Notes under the pieces: model-generated
What the model saw: the letters and a program-made list of their open reading frames with translations, nothing else
What the model was told of the DNA's origin: nothing
Database searches by the model: none
Translations under genes and position numbers: made by a program
Source: Chara braunii
Taxonomy: Eukaryota; Streptophyta; Charophyceae; Charales; Characeae
Assembly: GCA_003427395.1 (NCBI GenBank)
Contig: BFEA01000028.1
Span: 1,249,521 to 1,313,520, forward strand
Length of the DNA stretch: 64,000 nt
Direction: 5' to 3'
Shown here: piece after piece, positions 29,451 to 42,354 of the stretch
Position numbering within the stretch: the first letter of the stretch is position 1
How the letters are laid out: each line of letters opens with the position of its first letter

Positions 29451-31315
29451 GTGGCGAGGCTTGTGGGCAGCAAAGCATGAAACGAAGCTGGTAGAGAGGG
29501 CGACCACATGGGAAGTGGGCGAGGCGGGAGTCTTCAGCATGAGGTAGCAGATGTAGATGTGACGGCGTGTTAGGAGGATGGGGCAGGATATGGGAGAAGG
29601 ACTTCTTGGTGGAAGGGTGGAAGATTGTGATGGAGTGATGGAGCGATGGTTCCCTGATATGCTTCCGGAGGAGCCGCCCGGCAGGACCATTGTTCTTCTC
29701 AAGCTGGCGCATGCTGCTTATCGGTGATCTTCGCTGTTTCGGATCGGGGTGCAACATTTGTGACGAAGGCATTCTCTCTACTCTCTCATGACTGCTTGCG
29801 AGGGGCTGCTGGCAGGCTCAGCAGTTTTGGCTTGCAACATGGTTTCGTTCGATCGCCGGAGACGGTGATTTTTATGCCATGGTTGCAAATTGATGTTTAG
29901 TTTCTATAGCTCCTTGTAAAAATCCATTCCCAATTCTTAAGTTTTAAGTTTTAATTGAAATTAATTCCCATGATCCATAAAACCTGATTTCTAAATCTCA
30001 TTTGCGATGATTTGCCTAAATTTGTGTTTCTTAATTTTTTAGTCCAAGAGCCTCTTCGTAATAGTGTTCACATATTGAACATTAATCCTTACATCTTGAT
30101 TTCAAGATCTCACGTGCCTGATTTCAGCCCAAATATGTGATGCTTAAATGCCTATTCCTGACCCTTGAGTCCGAAATTCCTGTTAGCTGAATTTTTTCCC
30201 TATAGAGCTACAAATTAGTGTTTTGCAATTACTTCGTAATTTGGATGTTAAATTTCCCGGATTCGTGCCGGTCGTGGACAGCACACCTAGACTTGGATCG
30301 TGGGGGGCATTTTTCTCCAGCTTACCCTTTTGTGTTGGGGTCGGACAGGCAGGGACGAGTGCCGTTTGGTCAAGTGGGGGGTAAGAAGATGGCTGGATGC
30401 GACGGGTCCTGATGGAGCTAGCCAGTAGGATGGGAATAGTGCACAGCAGCAACTGCGATGGTGGCTCCACTGTAGTAGGTCTTACCGGTCTAGGGTTAAG
30501 TGGGAGGGATGAGTGGTCCTGGCATGCTGTGCGTGATCAGTGCTGATAGGAGCTGGAGAACCGGAAGTTGGTGACTTCGCTGGTGTTTGGCAGGTCACCC
30601 TTTGCCATGCTGAGGCTGTCACGCTCATAGGCTCACGGACGGCCCATGCCAGAACGATGCTGGCTGGCACTGGGGTTTGGTCGTGCTGCCCTGTAACTCG
30701 AGCTACCAGTAGGCAGGGGCATGAGGCCTGGTAGAGAGGTGTGGGGAACTGTCGAGGGCGCAAGGCATTCCAAAAGTTATCTGTGAGCTTTTACTACCAG
30801 TAGGACTACGCTGGCTTGTGATAAGCTCAGATCCGTACCGCGCGGCTTGCCGTATCCTTGAGGAAAAACCCCGCGGAAGCCCCGAAGTACGGACGCAGAT
30901 AAAAAGGGGGGTTTCCTTCTTTTTGCTTTTGTTTTCTTTTTGAAACGGCCTTTTTCATTTTGTTTGGTTAATAACTCCCGCGGGCGAATAGCGGCCGCAG
31001 TATGAAAATCAAGAAACGGGTGCGGTTGGGATTTTTTTTTTTGAATTTTTGCGCGCACGCCCAAGCTCCGATTTCTTCGCGCGTCTCGCATCCCCGTTTC
31101 TTGCTTTGCATCCTCNCGCCATCTTCCCTTCTTGCTGCGCGCATTTTCCCCATGCAGGACTCTTCGTCTTCCCCTACGCCCAGCTTGATCCTTACCCTGT
31201 CTTCCTCCGCAAAGTGATTGGCGGTGTAGTTGGGATGCTCGGATCAATGTGGAAAGCGGGAAACCACACACCACTTGGACGAACACCCCAATCACGTAGC
31301 CATGCAATCCCGTGG
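29451..31315. other. No gene recognised
   Basis: Short frames only. A copy of the GCCCTGTAAC/GGGGCATGAGGCCTGG dispersed repeat lies at about 30685-30745. Confidence 0.4.
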
Positions 31316-32041
31316 GTCGAACCCTCTAACTCCCCACCTCTCTCTCCGGCCCTGCTCATCTACACCCTGCGCCGCCCGCACCTCGCGCTGTTAACCCGCC
31401 GCCTCCCGCGCTATAAATTTGCGCAACCCTCTCCTCTCTCTCTCTTTGATCTCGGCTGCAATGCTGCGCGAGCTATGCGCGAGAGTCCGCGGCGCCGAAC
31501 AGGCTCNACGAGCCCAAGGACGGGCGGAGTGACGACGTGGGGTGGACCCCGCGGTAGTCTCCGGGCGAAGCAGTTGGAGGGACTGAGCAGTGGTGGGGAT
31601 TGGACGCCGGCCACGGCAGGGCCTTGTGGCTGTGGTGGTCGGTGGTCTTGGGGAATTTTTGAAGGCCGCGCCTGGGGTTCGAACCCTCTAACTCCCCACC
31701 TCTCTCTCCGGTCCTGCTCATCTACACCCTGCGCCGCCCGCACCTCGCGCTGTTAACCCGCCGCCTCCCGTGCTATAAATTTGCGCAACCCTCTCCTCTC
31801 TCTCTCTTTGATCTCGGTTGCAATGCTGCGCGAGCTATGCGCGAGAGTCCGCGGCGCCGAACAGGCTCGACGAGCCCAAGGACGGGCGGAGTGATGACGT
31901 GGGGTGGACCCGGCGGTAGTCTCCGGGCGAAGCAGTCGAAGGGACTGAGCAGTGGTGGGGATTGGACGCCGGCCGCGGCAGGGCCTTGTGGCTATGGTGG
32001 TCGGTGGTCTTGGGGAATTTTTAAAGGCCGCGCCTGGGGGC
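31316..32041 (+). promoter_or_regulatory. 363-bp tandem duplication carrying a TATA-type promoter in each copy
   Basis: Copies start at 31316 and 31679 (TCGAACCCTCTAACTCCCCA). Each has TATAAAT (31412 and 31774) about 20 nt before a CT-rich stretch, then ATG-containing sequence (GCAATGCTGCGCGAG). TATA followed by a CT-rich leader is a common plant core-promoter layout. The downstream frame (about 95 codons at 31837-32124) is not recognised. Confidence 0.5.
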
Positions 32042-32580
32042 GACAGTTAATTGAAATTTTTGTGTACGAGAAGGACTCACTTTTATCTCCATTGCTGCTT
32101 CGTCTATGTATGTCGTGTACTTGAGGCCCCGAGTGATGGGAGCTGGTTTTGCGCATGAGTGATGTCGAAGGTCCATGGATGATTAGATGTCATGTCAAGT
32201 GTTGTTGAATGCATGCGTGTATGTGTGTATGTACCTGTCCGGGTGGGGATGGGGAAACTCAAGTGGGGGACCGTCTGCTTAGGAGTACGAGTGTGTTGAT
32301 CCGGTTGTTCCCCTCCCCTCCGCGGTCTTTCCTGCGCTCTCGCACGGTCTCGGCGTAATTCACTCTCACTCTCTCTCTCCCTCCTTCCCTTCCTCGATCG
32401 CCTTCCTCGGAACTGACAGTCATCGCTTTTAGAGCTTATCGTCCTCGCACCGGTGACGTCAACCGCCTGCGTCCGCGCGGACGGTCGACGCCCCCGCCAA
32501 GGGGAGAAAGCTTAGCTTTTGTCATCTTCCCCTACACACCCCCCTTTTTTTTTAGAGAGAAAAGTTGCGACGATTGTTGT
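32042..32580. other. No gene recognised
   Basis: Intergenic-like sequence with TG-rich and CT-rich parts directly upstream of the ORF at 32581. Confidence 0.4.
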
Positions 32581-33036
32581 ATGGATTCGGTGTTGGATCG
32601 GATGAGCGGGAACACGGGATCTTGCCCGTGTTCATCACATACCTCCGATCGTCTCATTTCGCTACCGGCCTTCCCCATCACAGATGATGACAGCGTCTAC
32701 TGTGATGCAGACGTACGGCGCGCGCTGAGGCGGACGGAGCAAGTGTGTTGGCAAGACCCGCCGCGGGCCTGTGAGATAAGGGGGAGCGGGTTTGTGTTGA
32801 TTGATCGCTTTGATTCCCCGGCTCTGATATTGCCTTACACGGGTTTAACGGTGTTGCCCTGGTCGGCCGCTCACGACGCGTGGCGACCGCAGTTTGATTG
32901 TCGCTGGTGTCGCCAGGGGGACTCGTGTTCGTGGCGACGGCTGGTCCTGGGGTACGAGGCCGCAATTTCGAATTCAGATGCCGGCGAGTCCTCCCGCCGC
33001 TTTACCCTCCCGGAAACTTTCGCGCAAACTCTGTGA
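32581..33036 (+). CDS. Hypothetical ORF, 151 aa, related to the ORF at 45960
   Basis: ATG at 32581, open for 151 codons. Residues 75-102 (GSGFVLIDRFDSP ... LPYTGLTVLPW) align with NAGFVIVDTHFSP ... LLNGLIVVPRP of the ORF at 45960-46358, and an upstream DVRRAL pairs with DVREVV. The surrounding DNA is not similar, so the match is at protein level. The next part has CRWCRQGDSC, a possible metal-binding cluster not shared with the other ORF. There is no known family. It may be a repeat-borne or host gene fragment. Confidence 0.4.
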   Translation: MDSVLDRMSGNTGSCPCSSHTSDRLISLPAFPITDDDSVYCDADVRRALRRTEQVCWQDPPRACEIRGSGFVLIDRFDSPALILPYTGLTVLPWSAAHDAWRPQFDCRWCRQGDSCSWRRLVLGYEAAISNSDAGESSRRFTLPETFAQTL

Positions 33037-33480
33037 GTCTGACGCCGAGGCCTGAAGGCCTCGAACCACCCACCTCCACAATAAAGACCCGAGGGGTCAG
33101 ACACTTTGTGAAGTCGATGATGAGGCCTGAAGGCTTCGAACCCCTCACCTATCCCCCAAACCCCTGACGATCGAAGTTTTGTCTTCCGCCGCCATGGCCC
33201 CCCTCCCCTCGATGCCTTTCTCCGTCCCGATGCATGGCGACAATTCATTTTTGCAGACACCTTTTTGATTTTGTCGTTTCGGAGTGATTCGACCCCCACA
33301 CGACTCCGCGGCGGCAGTCCGACTCCGAGAAAAACCTCGGCCACGAAACGAGAGCCTCCCGTTCCGTCCGGGAGACTCAACCCTTACGGCCAAAAATCCT
33401 CGGCCACGCCCCTCCAAGAACTCTGATTGGCGACCCCGTACGGGAAGCTGCAAGGGGGCGTGAGGTTGCGTATCACAGGC
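33037..33480. other. No gene; duplicated GAGGCCTGAAGGC(C/T)TCGAACC motif
   Basis: The motif occurs at about 33047 and 33121, 74 bp apart. TTCGAACC resembles a tRNA B box, but no A box accompanies it. Confidence 0.4.
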
Positions 33481-33970
33481 TGGAGCTGGGGCGGGTCATG
33501 CTGCCCTGTAGCATAATAGGTTGGGGGTGCAAGGCCTATTAGAGTCCTGGTAACGAGTACACCAGGGTCCAGGCACGTTGTGGTCCGGTCTGTTGAATTG
33601 TACCTAGGTAGGTGGGTTTCTGGTTCTTTAGATTCCTAACGACTTCAATGATGCCCAGCCTTTTCTCATGTTCTAAGGATACTTCAGGATTTCAAGGGTG
33701 TCTATCAGCTCATTTGAAGCCCGTTACGTTCAGAGACCTGTCACCTGTCATTGTCCAATGCCCGAACGAGGCTGCCAAGTGATGCGGCATTGTCTTGTAA
33801 CCTGCTGATTGGTAGGGGCATGAGGCCTGGTGGAGAGGTCTGGGGATGCTGTGGGGCGTGCGTTCCAAGGGGCAATGCTGGTCAGAGTTGGGGCGAGTAG
33901 AGTTGCCCAGTGACCTGGCAGGGTGGGGGTATGAGGCCTGGATGAGCCTGGCACGGAACCAGATTGCTTT
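33481..33970 (+). repeat. Cluster of a dispersed repeat (GCCCTGTAACCTGGCAGG family)
   Basis: Several copies carry GCCCTGTARC, then GGTTGGGGGYATGAGGCCTGG. Relatives occur at about 30685, at 38600-38830 (inverted) and at 45120-45300. The usual order is ...AGAGRTCTGGGGAYGCT...TCCAAAGG...GGTCAGAGTTGGG... followed by a second copy. Origin unknown. Confidence 0.7.
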
Positions 33971-34376
33971 GGTGGGTTTCAGTTTGATCTGCAAGGTAAT
34001 ATTTGGGGTTCTGGTTAGCCTAGTGACTCCTGTTGGTTTCTAACAATAATCTCAGATGATTCCTAGTTGGATTTCATGAACTTTCTTTTCTTTTCTTTTT
34101 CCCCTCAAAATTCAATCCCAATTACTCAAGGACATTCAGAGGCGGGGGTCCTCTACATTACTTTCGGTTCAAAACAGATATCTGGAAGCATCATCCAGCT
34201 TAGCTTACAGGCTGAAAGCCTGCAAGTCTCTCCTACAGACCCAACAGCTCGTTGGCTGCGGAGTTCCTAGAACTACAACCTACTTTTTCTATTTCCTACA
34301 AAGGGTACCATTTTCTTGTACAGCTAACAAAATCCTATTGAGAGACTACTTGAGAAAATTTGAAAAAAGAGGCCTA

Positions 34377-36303
34377 TTTCCACCTGACTACCCTGTTAAC
34401 CAAAAACACAGTACACCTAGAGAATGAGCCTCCAACCTTAACAAAACCTGTAACCAACCAGTACTGAGACTATTGTCACCGCTGCTAAAACTAACCCTAC
34501 CTCCCTTTTCCTGCTGATGTACAGTCGCCTCTTTGAACCGAAGCCTAACGGTCCGGGAAGTACCTCCAGGAGGCTACAACTACTATTAAATTATCATATT
34601 TGTGCTTAACCAGTCCCTACTGTCTGGATTGTGGACCTAACATGGTCCAGGCTCTATGTAACGCTCCCTCCAGCCCCTCTTACCTTCCAACTTCTGCCTT
34701 CCTACTGTGGAATTGAGGACTGAGCGTTCAGGTCGTTTCCGCCTAGCTACCCTGTTAACCAAAACCCGTCCCATGAGCACTGCTAAATCTAACTCTGCCT
34801 CACTTTCTACCTACTGACGTACAGTCGCCTTCTTTGAATCGAAACCTATAACGGTCCAGGGAGTACATCCAGGAGGGTACAACTACCATTGAGCTACCGT
34901 GTTTGAGCTTATTCAGTCTCTATCGTCGGGACTGTGGATGTAGAATGGTCCAGACTTTATGTAGCGCTCCCTCCTGCCCCTCTTGCCTTCCAACTTCTGC
35001 CATCCTACTGTGGATTTAAAGACCGAGCGTTCAGGTCGTTCCGAGGCCACAGATAGCCACTTCGAAATCTGCAGCCTGCCCTCTACTATCGACGCTAAGT
35101 GCTTATTTATGGCCCAATTTCCTTGGAGACATCGCATTCCGCTGCATTTATTGCTGGCTTTGGCTACCTTCCTGGACCAGTCGCCCTTGATTGCAAGTAC
35201 AATATAGTGCTTTACCTTTGCCTTAATGGCCTGATCCGTCAGGAATTTCTTCTGAAAAAACACAGTGTTCCGTTCCTCCCAGATGATCCAAAATATGACA
35301 GCTCGGATGGCCACAGCTACATAGCCTCAATCTTTGCTGCCCTGGTATTGGAGCATAACGGCTCCGAATAGTATCCAGTTCTCATCCCAGACATAACTAT
35401 TCCCACATATCATGTTCCAATGATCAATCCACCATACCCACACTCTTCGGGACAGAGGGCAAGCAAGCCAGAGATGCATAGTGGACTCGAATGGCCATTT
35501 GCATATCTTGCATGTAAGCTCAATGTTCATTCCTCTACTGCTCAGCCATGGGGCTGAGGGTCTTACCATCATGGATAACATCCACAAAGGAGTTGCCTTT
35601 CGCTGTGATGGTATACCTAGTAAGTTTTCCCATGAGATAACCATTAATCTTGAGATTACCGTTGGGCCATTTACATATCTTGCATGTAAGCTCAATGTTC
35701 ATTCCTCTACTGCTCAGCCATACGGCTGAGGGTGTCACCATCATGGATAACATCCACAAAGGAGCTGCCTTTCGCTGTGATGGTATATCTAGTAGTTTTC
35801 TCATGAGATAACCATTAATCTAGAGATTACCGTGGCGTCCATGCTTGCGGTCCTGATCTTTGCGTAGCTACTACCACTGGAGGATTCGATTTTTGTAGAT
35901 GGGTATATCCACACCTTGAGTTGTAATCCGAGAGCCATCTTTCTGGATTTGGCCACCTCCGCATCGCAGCATCCAACTTAAGATTTTTAATAGGTGTTCC
36001 TTTCGCCCATAGTGTGCAGGGCCAATACCCGTCCTCCGTACAGTGTTCCTTGACTCTTACTTGCAAGATGAGCCCCATTGGATTTGCTATTGTTGCATCC
36101 TCTTGTTCTACCAGGGCTAGTTGTTGACCCTCTAAAATTTCACACTCCTGGAATTTCCTGAGTCCGTCCATATTGATTGCTGTGAGTTTGAAGAAGGATT
36201 CTCCATCTACAGGTGAGTCTTCTTTGTACCATGTACCAAGCGCATTTGTTTTTTTTGTGCTCGGCAGTGAGGTCCAGTCTGTAGGGATGACCCTTAGCAG
36301 CAT
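34377..36303 (-). mobile_element. Decayed L1-type LINE, ORF2 C-terminal part
   Basis: Minus-strand frames at 36303-35827, 35695-35327 and 35314-34913 code pieces of one ORF2. CKICKWPFESTMHLWLACPL followed by W-x-WW fits the zinc-binding zf-RVT domain. FWIIWEERNTVFFQKK fits the usual plant LINE C-terminus. LQVRVKEHCTEDGYWP resembles LMQVRVVGDPQNGHYT of the plus-strand LINE at 59.9 kb. A tandem duplication of about 175 bp (35480-35830) and a repeated 3' end (34377-34736 versus 34737-35045) add to the decay. The RT core is missing here. Confidence 0.8.
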
Positions 36304-38599
36304 AGTGTGCCTCTTTCATGAACTTTCTGTTATTCCTTGTTAGCTATTGAAAAAATAAAAGGAGGGAAAAAAAAGGGAAACTATGTGGTGTCGACCCTGT
36401 CGAGCGCATCAGTCCTGCAGGGGGACCCTCATGGCCGCGTCACGTAGGATTTGTGAAGAACTTCTTCGCAGTGGAGCTTTCCGCCGCTTCGGCCAAGTGC
36501 GCCAACCATACCTCTCGTGAACCCCTAGGATAGGATAGGTCGCGCGAGGTACAACTTACCTTTGCCCAAGGGGCTGTCACCACCCTTGAACAGGCGTATC
36601 CCCACCGAGCTGCCGAACCACATGCGAAAGCTACTCAGTTGCAATCGCAGAGGTGGCCCAGCCGAGGGCATTTCTTATACGCTGTAGCATAGGGGGTATG
36701 CGCGGTCGCACGCCTTAATTGGACCCATACGCGAGTCGTCGCTCTGGGGGCTGCTGTCCCAAGTGCGACTCGGCGTCGCTCTACTAGGACGGTCCATCTA
36801 ACCACGTGATACACACTTCAAAATAAAAAATCAAGTTACACACACAAAACACGCCTAGTCCTTTTTGGTATCCAACCCACACCTTTACTAACATAGAAAG
36901 TTGTTGGGCGTCACACGCGAGGCTCAACTAAATGTCATGAGGATGCAGACTTTGTCATATCGACTAGCCATGCATAAATATGTAAGCAGTCGCAAAAATG
37001 GCGTACTATGTAGTACCGATAATCATGTGGCCCTCAAAGGTGTTGAGGGTCGCTTTCGACACTCAAGTGTCGACTGACACCCGCCTTAAGGGGACAATCT
37101 CTCGACGTTGGACAATCGCTAATGTGGTTGCGAGTCCTACCCTCTTTTGCATCCTGCGCGGATGAGAGATAGGCGGGCCTTGACCCATTGTAGCAGTTGA
37201 ACACCTCTAACCTTGAAAATGGGGTTCCACCTTTGAAGGTTTGAAAACAGGGCAAGGAATTTGACTTTGACAGTTGCTACGGACCTTAACGTCCAACCAT
37301 GAAACTTGTTTGAAAAGAAAATCTTATTTTTTCTCGATACAATCCGTTTCACCAACACGCACGGTCATATTGGACCACACAGATATACCATATACAAACA
37401 AAGGGGTTATAGAAACACGAGGAAATCATTTTCGCAATTACAGTGTGACTCCCTTCATAAATATATTTATGATCGCAGACAAAGTCAAATTTGAAACTCC
37501 ACTCACAAAACATATCTGCAATTACATCAATGATTCAACATTGGCAAACCACGCACTACATGGGTTCAACTTCAACCACTCTCTGCACTCATACCCCTTT
37601 ACCTTATCCATACAAGCCTCAACATTTGTTTAAAAATAAAACACTCAATACATTTTAAAATTGTTATTCAATAAAAGTCGAGGTAAAAACCCAAAGAAAC
37701 AATTCAACCCACAGAGGGCTAAGACCTTTAGGATGAGTGGCGAGAATGAGTGAGAGTTTAGTCATAAATCGACAAATCGACAACCGATTTGTTATCAAAA
37801 CGTAACAAAACATGATCCTTGTAGAATCAAGTTGAAACCCGTCAGATTTTGAATCGATATGGTCGAAAAAAATACCTATATCCCAACACAGACCAATTAT
37901 CAAACTAAATTTTAAGTGTATGGAGAATAAACCTCATATCATATCTGACACAAAAATTTATTAAGACTAACTTTATATCTACCTTACAACGGGGGCAAGA
38001 AGAATAAGGAAAGTTTTGGCAACATCTTCCATATACAAGATTGATTGTCAAGATTTTTCCTATCAAAATATAATCTAACTCCGCAAAGCTTAAAATTTTT
38101 AGCAGCATTCCCTAGAGAGAAAGTGTCTTTCCATAATTTATACTTGACTGAATATAAAATTTGAAACCATTTTTAACTCTAGAGAGATAAATTTTGTCTA
38201 ACTCTTTGAATTACTAAAAATTTTAGCAGCATCTCCCTTAGAGAAGTAGACTTCCCATATTTATAAGAAAAGTAGACTTCCCATATTTATACTAAGTTGG
38301 ATATGAACACAAAATAAAACTTTTTTTTTTTTTTTTGTTAAACAATGCTCCAATTTATTTGTGAGAATCAACACGGTCGCGAACCAGGGCCAAAATCTTT
38401 TTTTAGAATACAAAATGAGCTACCGGGGCCATTACCCGACTTCGGCTAAGAACAATTGAAAAAATCGAAAAACTAAGAAGCATTCATGGTCCACTACTCA
38501 AACACTACCAAGTCATTAGAATGTGTGTTAAAAAGCTTTCCAACCATTAATCAAATAGGTGAAACATATTCAATCCACCTACGACCACTACCAGCATGG

Positions 38600-38830
38600 C
38601 TGTTTTCAGCACGAACCGAAGCTCTTCCAAACCTCATGCTCCCGTCAGGCTAGGTTGAAGAGTTGCATTACCTTGCTTCAGCACCGGCCAACATTGCTCT
38701 ACTTACAACCCCCGATGACAACCGAGACTGCCCCTGCAAACAACCCCCCAGATCTCTCTACCAGGTCTCATACCCATTAAGCTAGGTCACAGAGTCACTT
38801 GGCTCTGGCTCCGGCCAGCGTTGCTCCAAC
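38600..38830 (-). repeat. Inverted copy of the GCCCTGTAACC dispersed repeat
   Basis: Reverse complement reads GTGACCTAGC ... GGGTATGAGACCTGGTAGAG AGATCTGGGG, matching 45120-45300 and 33780-33850. Confidence 0.65.
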
Positions 38831-41701
38831 ATCCGTCTTCAAGGGGCATCAAATTTTTAAAATCTCGTAGCAAGATCACAGATGAATTTAAGTTCTTGCT
38901 AAGATAAAATTCAAGTTTTTGCTAAGACAAAATTCAATTAACTACTTAGATTTGCATAAATTTTGGTTGCACTCCCTCTAGAGAAGGGTCATTTCAAAAT
39001 TTGATCAAAACTAAATACAAAATTTGAAAATAATTATGACTTCGCAAAGTTAAATTTTGTCTAACACCTTAATCTGGTAAAAATTCTGGTAGCACCTCCC
39101 GTAGAAAAGAAGGTTTTCCAGATTCTTACTAAGCCAGATATGAAACTCAGACAAAAGTTAAATTTTGAAAAGTCAAAATTTGATTAACTCCTTGGTTTTG
39201 CAAAAATTTAGACAGCACTTCCCTTAGCGAAAGTGATTTTCTAAAATTTATATAAAGCCAAGTATGAAACATAAGCTTAACAAAAAAAATGCAGAAATTG
39301 AACTAACTCCTATGACTCCAGCCCGTGACAAACATTTAAAGCAACTACCTACCAAACTTAATACTCAAACTGAATAGAGCTTACACTCCACCACATGCAA
39401 GTTCATACCACAATTGGTAAGTACTCTTACAACAGCCAAATCATTCAGCTTAGAGCCAATGCCCGGTCCTTTAGAAAACAAGCAATAAACATAGCACTGA
39501 GTCATTCAGCTTAGAAACCATGCTCAACCTTTAGGAGTCTGTAAACCGTATGCAAAATCGTCTTACTCCCACCTTCCCCCAGTTCATCTCTTAATCTGAT
39601 TTCAATCAGAACAAAAGAAGTTGAAATTAACACATGCATTCCTTTCAATTAATATGATTTACTTATGAAAAGAACACAAAATCATCGAGGAACATATGCA
39701 TATCTCGCAGACAAACCAGAGAGATGTAATAGAAGGGATATAGTGGGTTCACACAGGCAAAAGGAGGTATACCTGACAGTTCTCTGCCTCCAAAATCTCA
39801 CCTAGATTCTGGCAGAGCTCCCACAATCGGTGGGGCGAACCTCCCACAAAGGCCTTGACATAGATTACGAGTTTCAATTCCGCTTGCCGCCTTCCTCTCT
39901 CAACCCATAGATTAGACTGAGAGTAAGAAAGGCAGAAAGAAAGATATTAAGTCGCTCAAATACAAGAAAGGTGTGCTCAGATTCGCGTGAGAGGGCCTTG
40001 AAATCTTGACGCGCATGAGGGTCCCACAATGGTAGCTAGTTTGCAGTGAAGATGGTCCAACCTCAATTGATACACAAGTACACTGCAATCTGACAACCCT
40101 CCAAGGCGTAATAGTAACCCCATTTGCAGTTTTGACGACTCCCTCAAGTCGTGACGGCGCTCCTTCTGACCAAACCGCTACTACGCAGCCTACCTCGTGC
40201 TCTATTCAAATTGCATGAGGAAACAGAGTATAACGTAGCAAAAACACAGTGTGCACTGTGAATGCACAGTCCGTGGTTCAGAACTACACACGTTGATGCT
40301 ATTGTAGCGAAGTGAAAACAACAATCATGGTTCAAAACCCATGGACACAATGCCAGCAACGCGCTGTAACATAAGATAGTTTCTCCCCTTTGCGAAAAAG
40401 TATAGCAAGCTACTCCAATATTGCAGCCTTTTTGAACTGTGCGGAGCAGCAGCAGTTCCAAAAGGAGTATCAACAGTTCTCCCAAATCCTCACTCGTAGC
40501 ACAACCTGGACTTATCTAATGGCCGACCAGATTCGTTCACAAACCGGAATGAGGCACTGGTTCGTTATGATGGAGGTTAGTAACAAGAAGCCCAACTATG
40601 AATGAAGCGCGGGTAACGAGCGAGGCCAGATCGTGAGTGCATAGCGTAGATCACAATCGAGGCCTAGTGTCAGACCCACGATCAATGCGCACAAGTAGTA
40701 GAGTACTGACTTCGAGTTGACCATCACGGTGAGGAATAAGACCGGGGTGGGAATGAGTAAGCAATTGTGACTGTGATTCGGTCGACGGGCTCGAGAGTTA
40801 AGTTGGGTGACAAGCGAGGTGGCTAAATCAACCACGGAGACAAGCTCCCTACGACTTCGACGAGGATAACTACGTTGAGCATCATGATGGTTTTGACTAG
40901 CATAATGCCATAATGATTTCAACAGTATGACGCTCTCCCTCTACCGTGTGTACACCATGAGAATGACTCTTCCGCTGGAATACGGAAAGATGCTCTGCCA
41001 CCTAAGCACTCCTATTCCCTGGGGTATGTAGTACTACCCTCTGACCCTTCTCTCCTTTGGATCCTATCTTTCTACTCCTTCTTCACCCCTTTAGCTGCTC
41101 ACACTCCCCTTCCTGTCTCCCTTTTCAGCCTTTATTCCCACGGTATGTATCTTGTCGCATGTGTGGCCAGATTTCAACAGTTATGAGAAGGCCGACTGGG
41201 AAGATGACAACAGTCGGACGGGAGATTGTCCCAAAGCGCGCACAGCGAAAGGTGGTAACCTCGACTAACCAATGCTACTACCTTGACGGACTCAAAGAAG
41301 ACTAGCACGACGACGAATGCACGGTGAACAGCGCGGATGGCAGCGATCCTGATGAGGTACCGGGATGATCATAACATCAACTACAAATCAGCACAAGTCG
41401 AAACCGCAGCACCTTCGGACGATTGCTCCAAAATTACAATGCCAAGCAGTGCTCACCCCAAACGGGATTACACAACTATAGCGGGCAAAAGCGCTGGCAC
41501 GGAGAGGGTGGTCTCGAGTAGCATGAAAGTGACCACACTCGCAGGCCAAAGCACCGTGCCACTACTCACCGAATGTGCAAGACGAAGGAGAACCTTCCGC
41601 AAGGACATGGGAAGACACATCGCGAGGAACAGACCTGCAAAGAAGTCTCGGTGTGAGTATAGGCTAAGGAGTTGTCAGATGCAAATATCACCACACGCGC
41701 C

Positions 41702-41703
<2 letters not shown>

Positions 41704-41759
<56 letters not shown>
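41704..41759. repeat. (GA)n microsatellite
   Basis: About 28 GA units. Confidence 0.99.
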
Positions 41760-41761
<2 letters not shown>

Positions 41762-42332
41762 TTTCATCGAAAGGGTGAGCAAAAAGGAAATGGCTCTGTC
41801 GGCAGAATATGGAAATATACATTGCTTTTCAGCCATGGTCACTAGAGAGAGGCTACTTCCATTGATAGGATGCGCAAAATCAGAATGAATCTTCCACTAG
41901 AACCCGAAAGTATTCCTTGCTCTTCAGTCACGCGCGCAGTAACATAGAGAGGAGTTACTTCCATCGATAGGATACGCAAAATTGGAATGAATATTCCGCT
42001 AGAACCCGGAAGTATTCGTTGCCACTCCGAAACCGCTCCTCCCGTCGCAGCTCCTGCTGTTTACTCCGCCAAATCCCCCTCTCAAACCCAAAATCCGGCG
42101 TGCCCCTTCTCTTCGCAACGCTCCGAAACCCCGAGGTAGCCACTTGGTTTGTCCAAATCGGTCGAGAATAACCGAGATACATTGAATTCTTCATCGCCCT
42201 TCCTTCTCTCTGACTTTTCGACTCTCACGCGCAGTCCTTCTTCTCCTAACTCTAATCCTACTAACTTTCTACCCACAGATTCGTATTCGCCAGCCCAAGA
42301 AACCCCTATGGGCCTCGTTCGACACCACTAGA

Positions 42333-42354
42333 AAACCCTTACATGTAAGGGTTT
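42333..42354. repeat. 22-bp perfect palindrome
   Basis: AAACCCTTACATGTAAGGGTTT with no spacer. Related palindromes are TACCCTTATAAGGGTA (about 44758-44773) and TACCCTTGTAAGGGTA (about 57208-57223). Confidence 0.9.

Larger units (their letters stand above)
36397..42020. repeat. Multi-kb dispersed repeat, copy 1
   Basis: Blocks match copy 2 in order: 36397-37810 with 48757-50205 (start TGTCGAGCGCATC), 39300-39400 with about 50585-50660, and 39740-40070 with 52590-52870. There is no coding potential. Between them are diverged repeats of about 130 bp with GGCAGCAYCTCCC (38090-39250) and an inverted dispersed repeat (38600-38830). The right part holds hairpin motifs GAATGAATCTTCC...GGAAG. It may be a non-autonomous LTR (LARD-like) relative, but I did not find LTR pairs. 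Confidence 0.6.

Noticed and set aside
33110-33150. tRNA gene suggested by GGCTTCGAACCCC
   Set aside because: B-box-like word only; no A box or cloverleaf.
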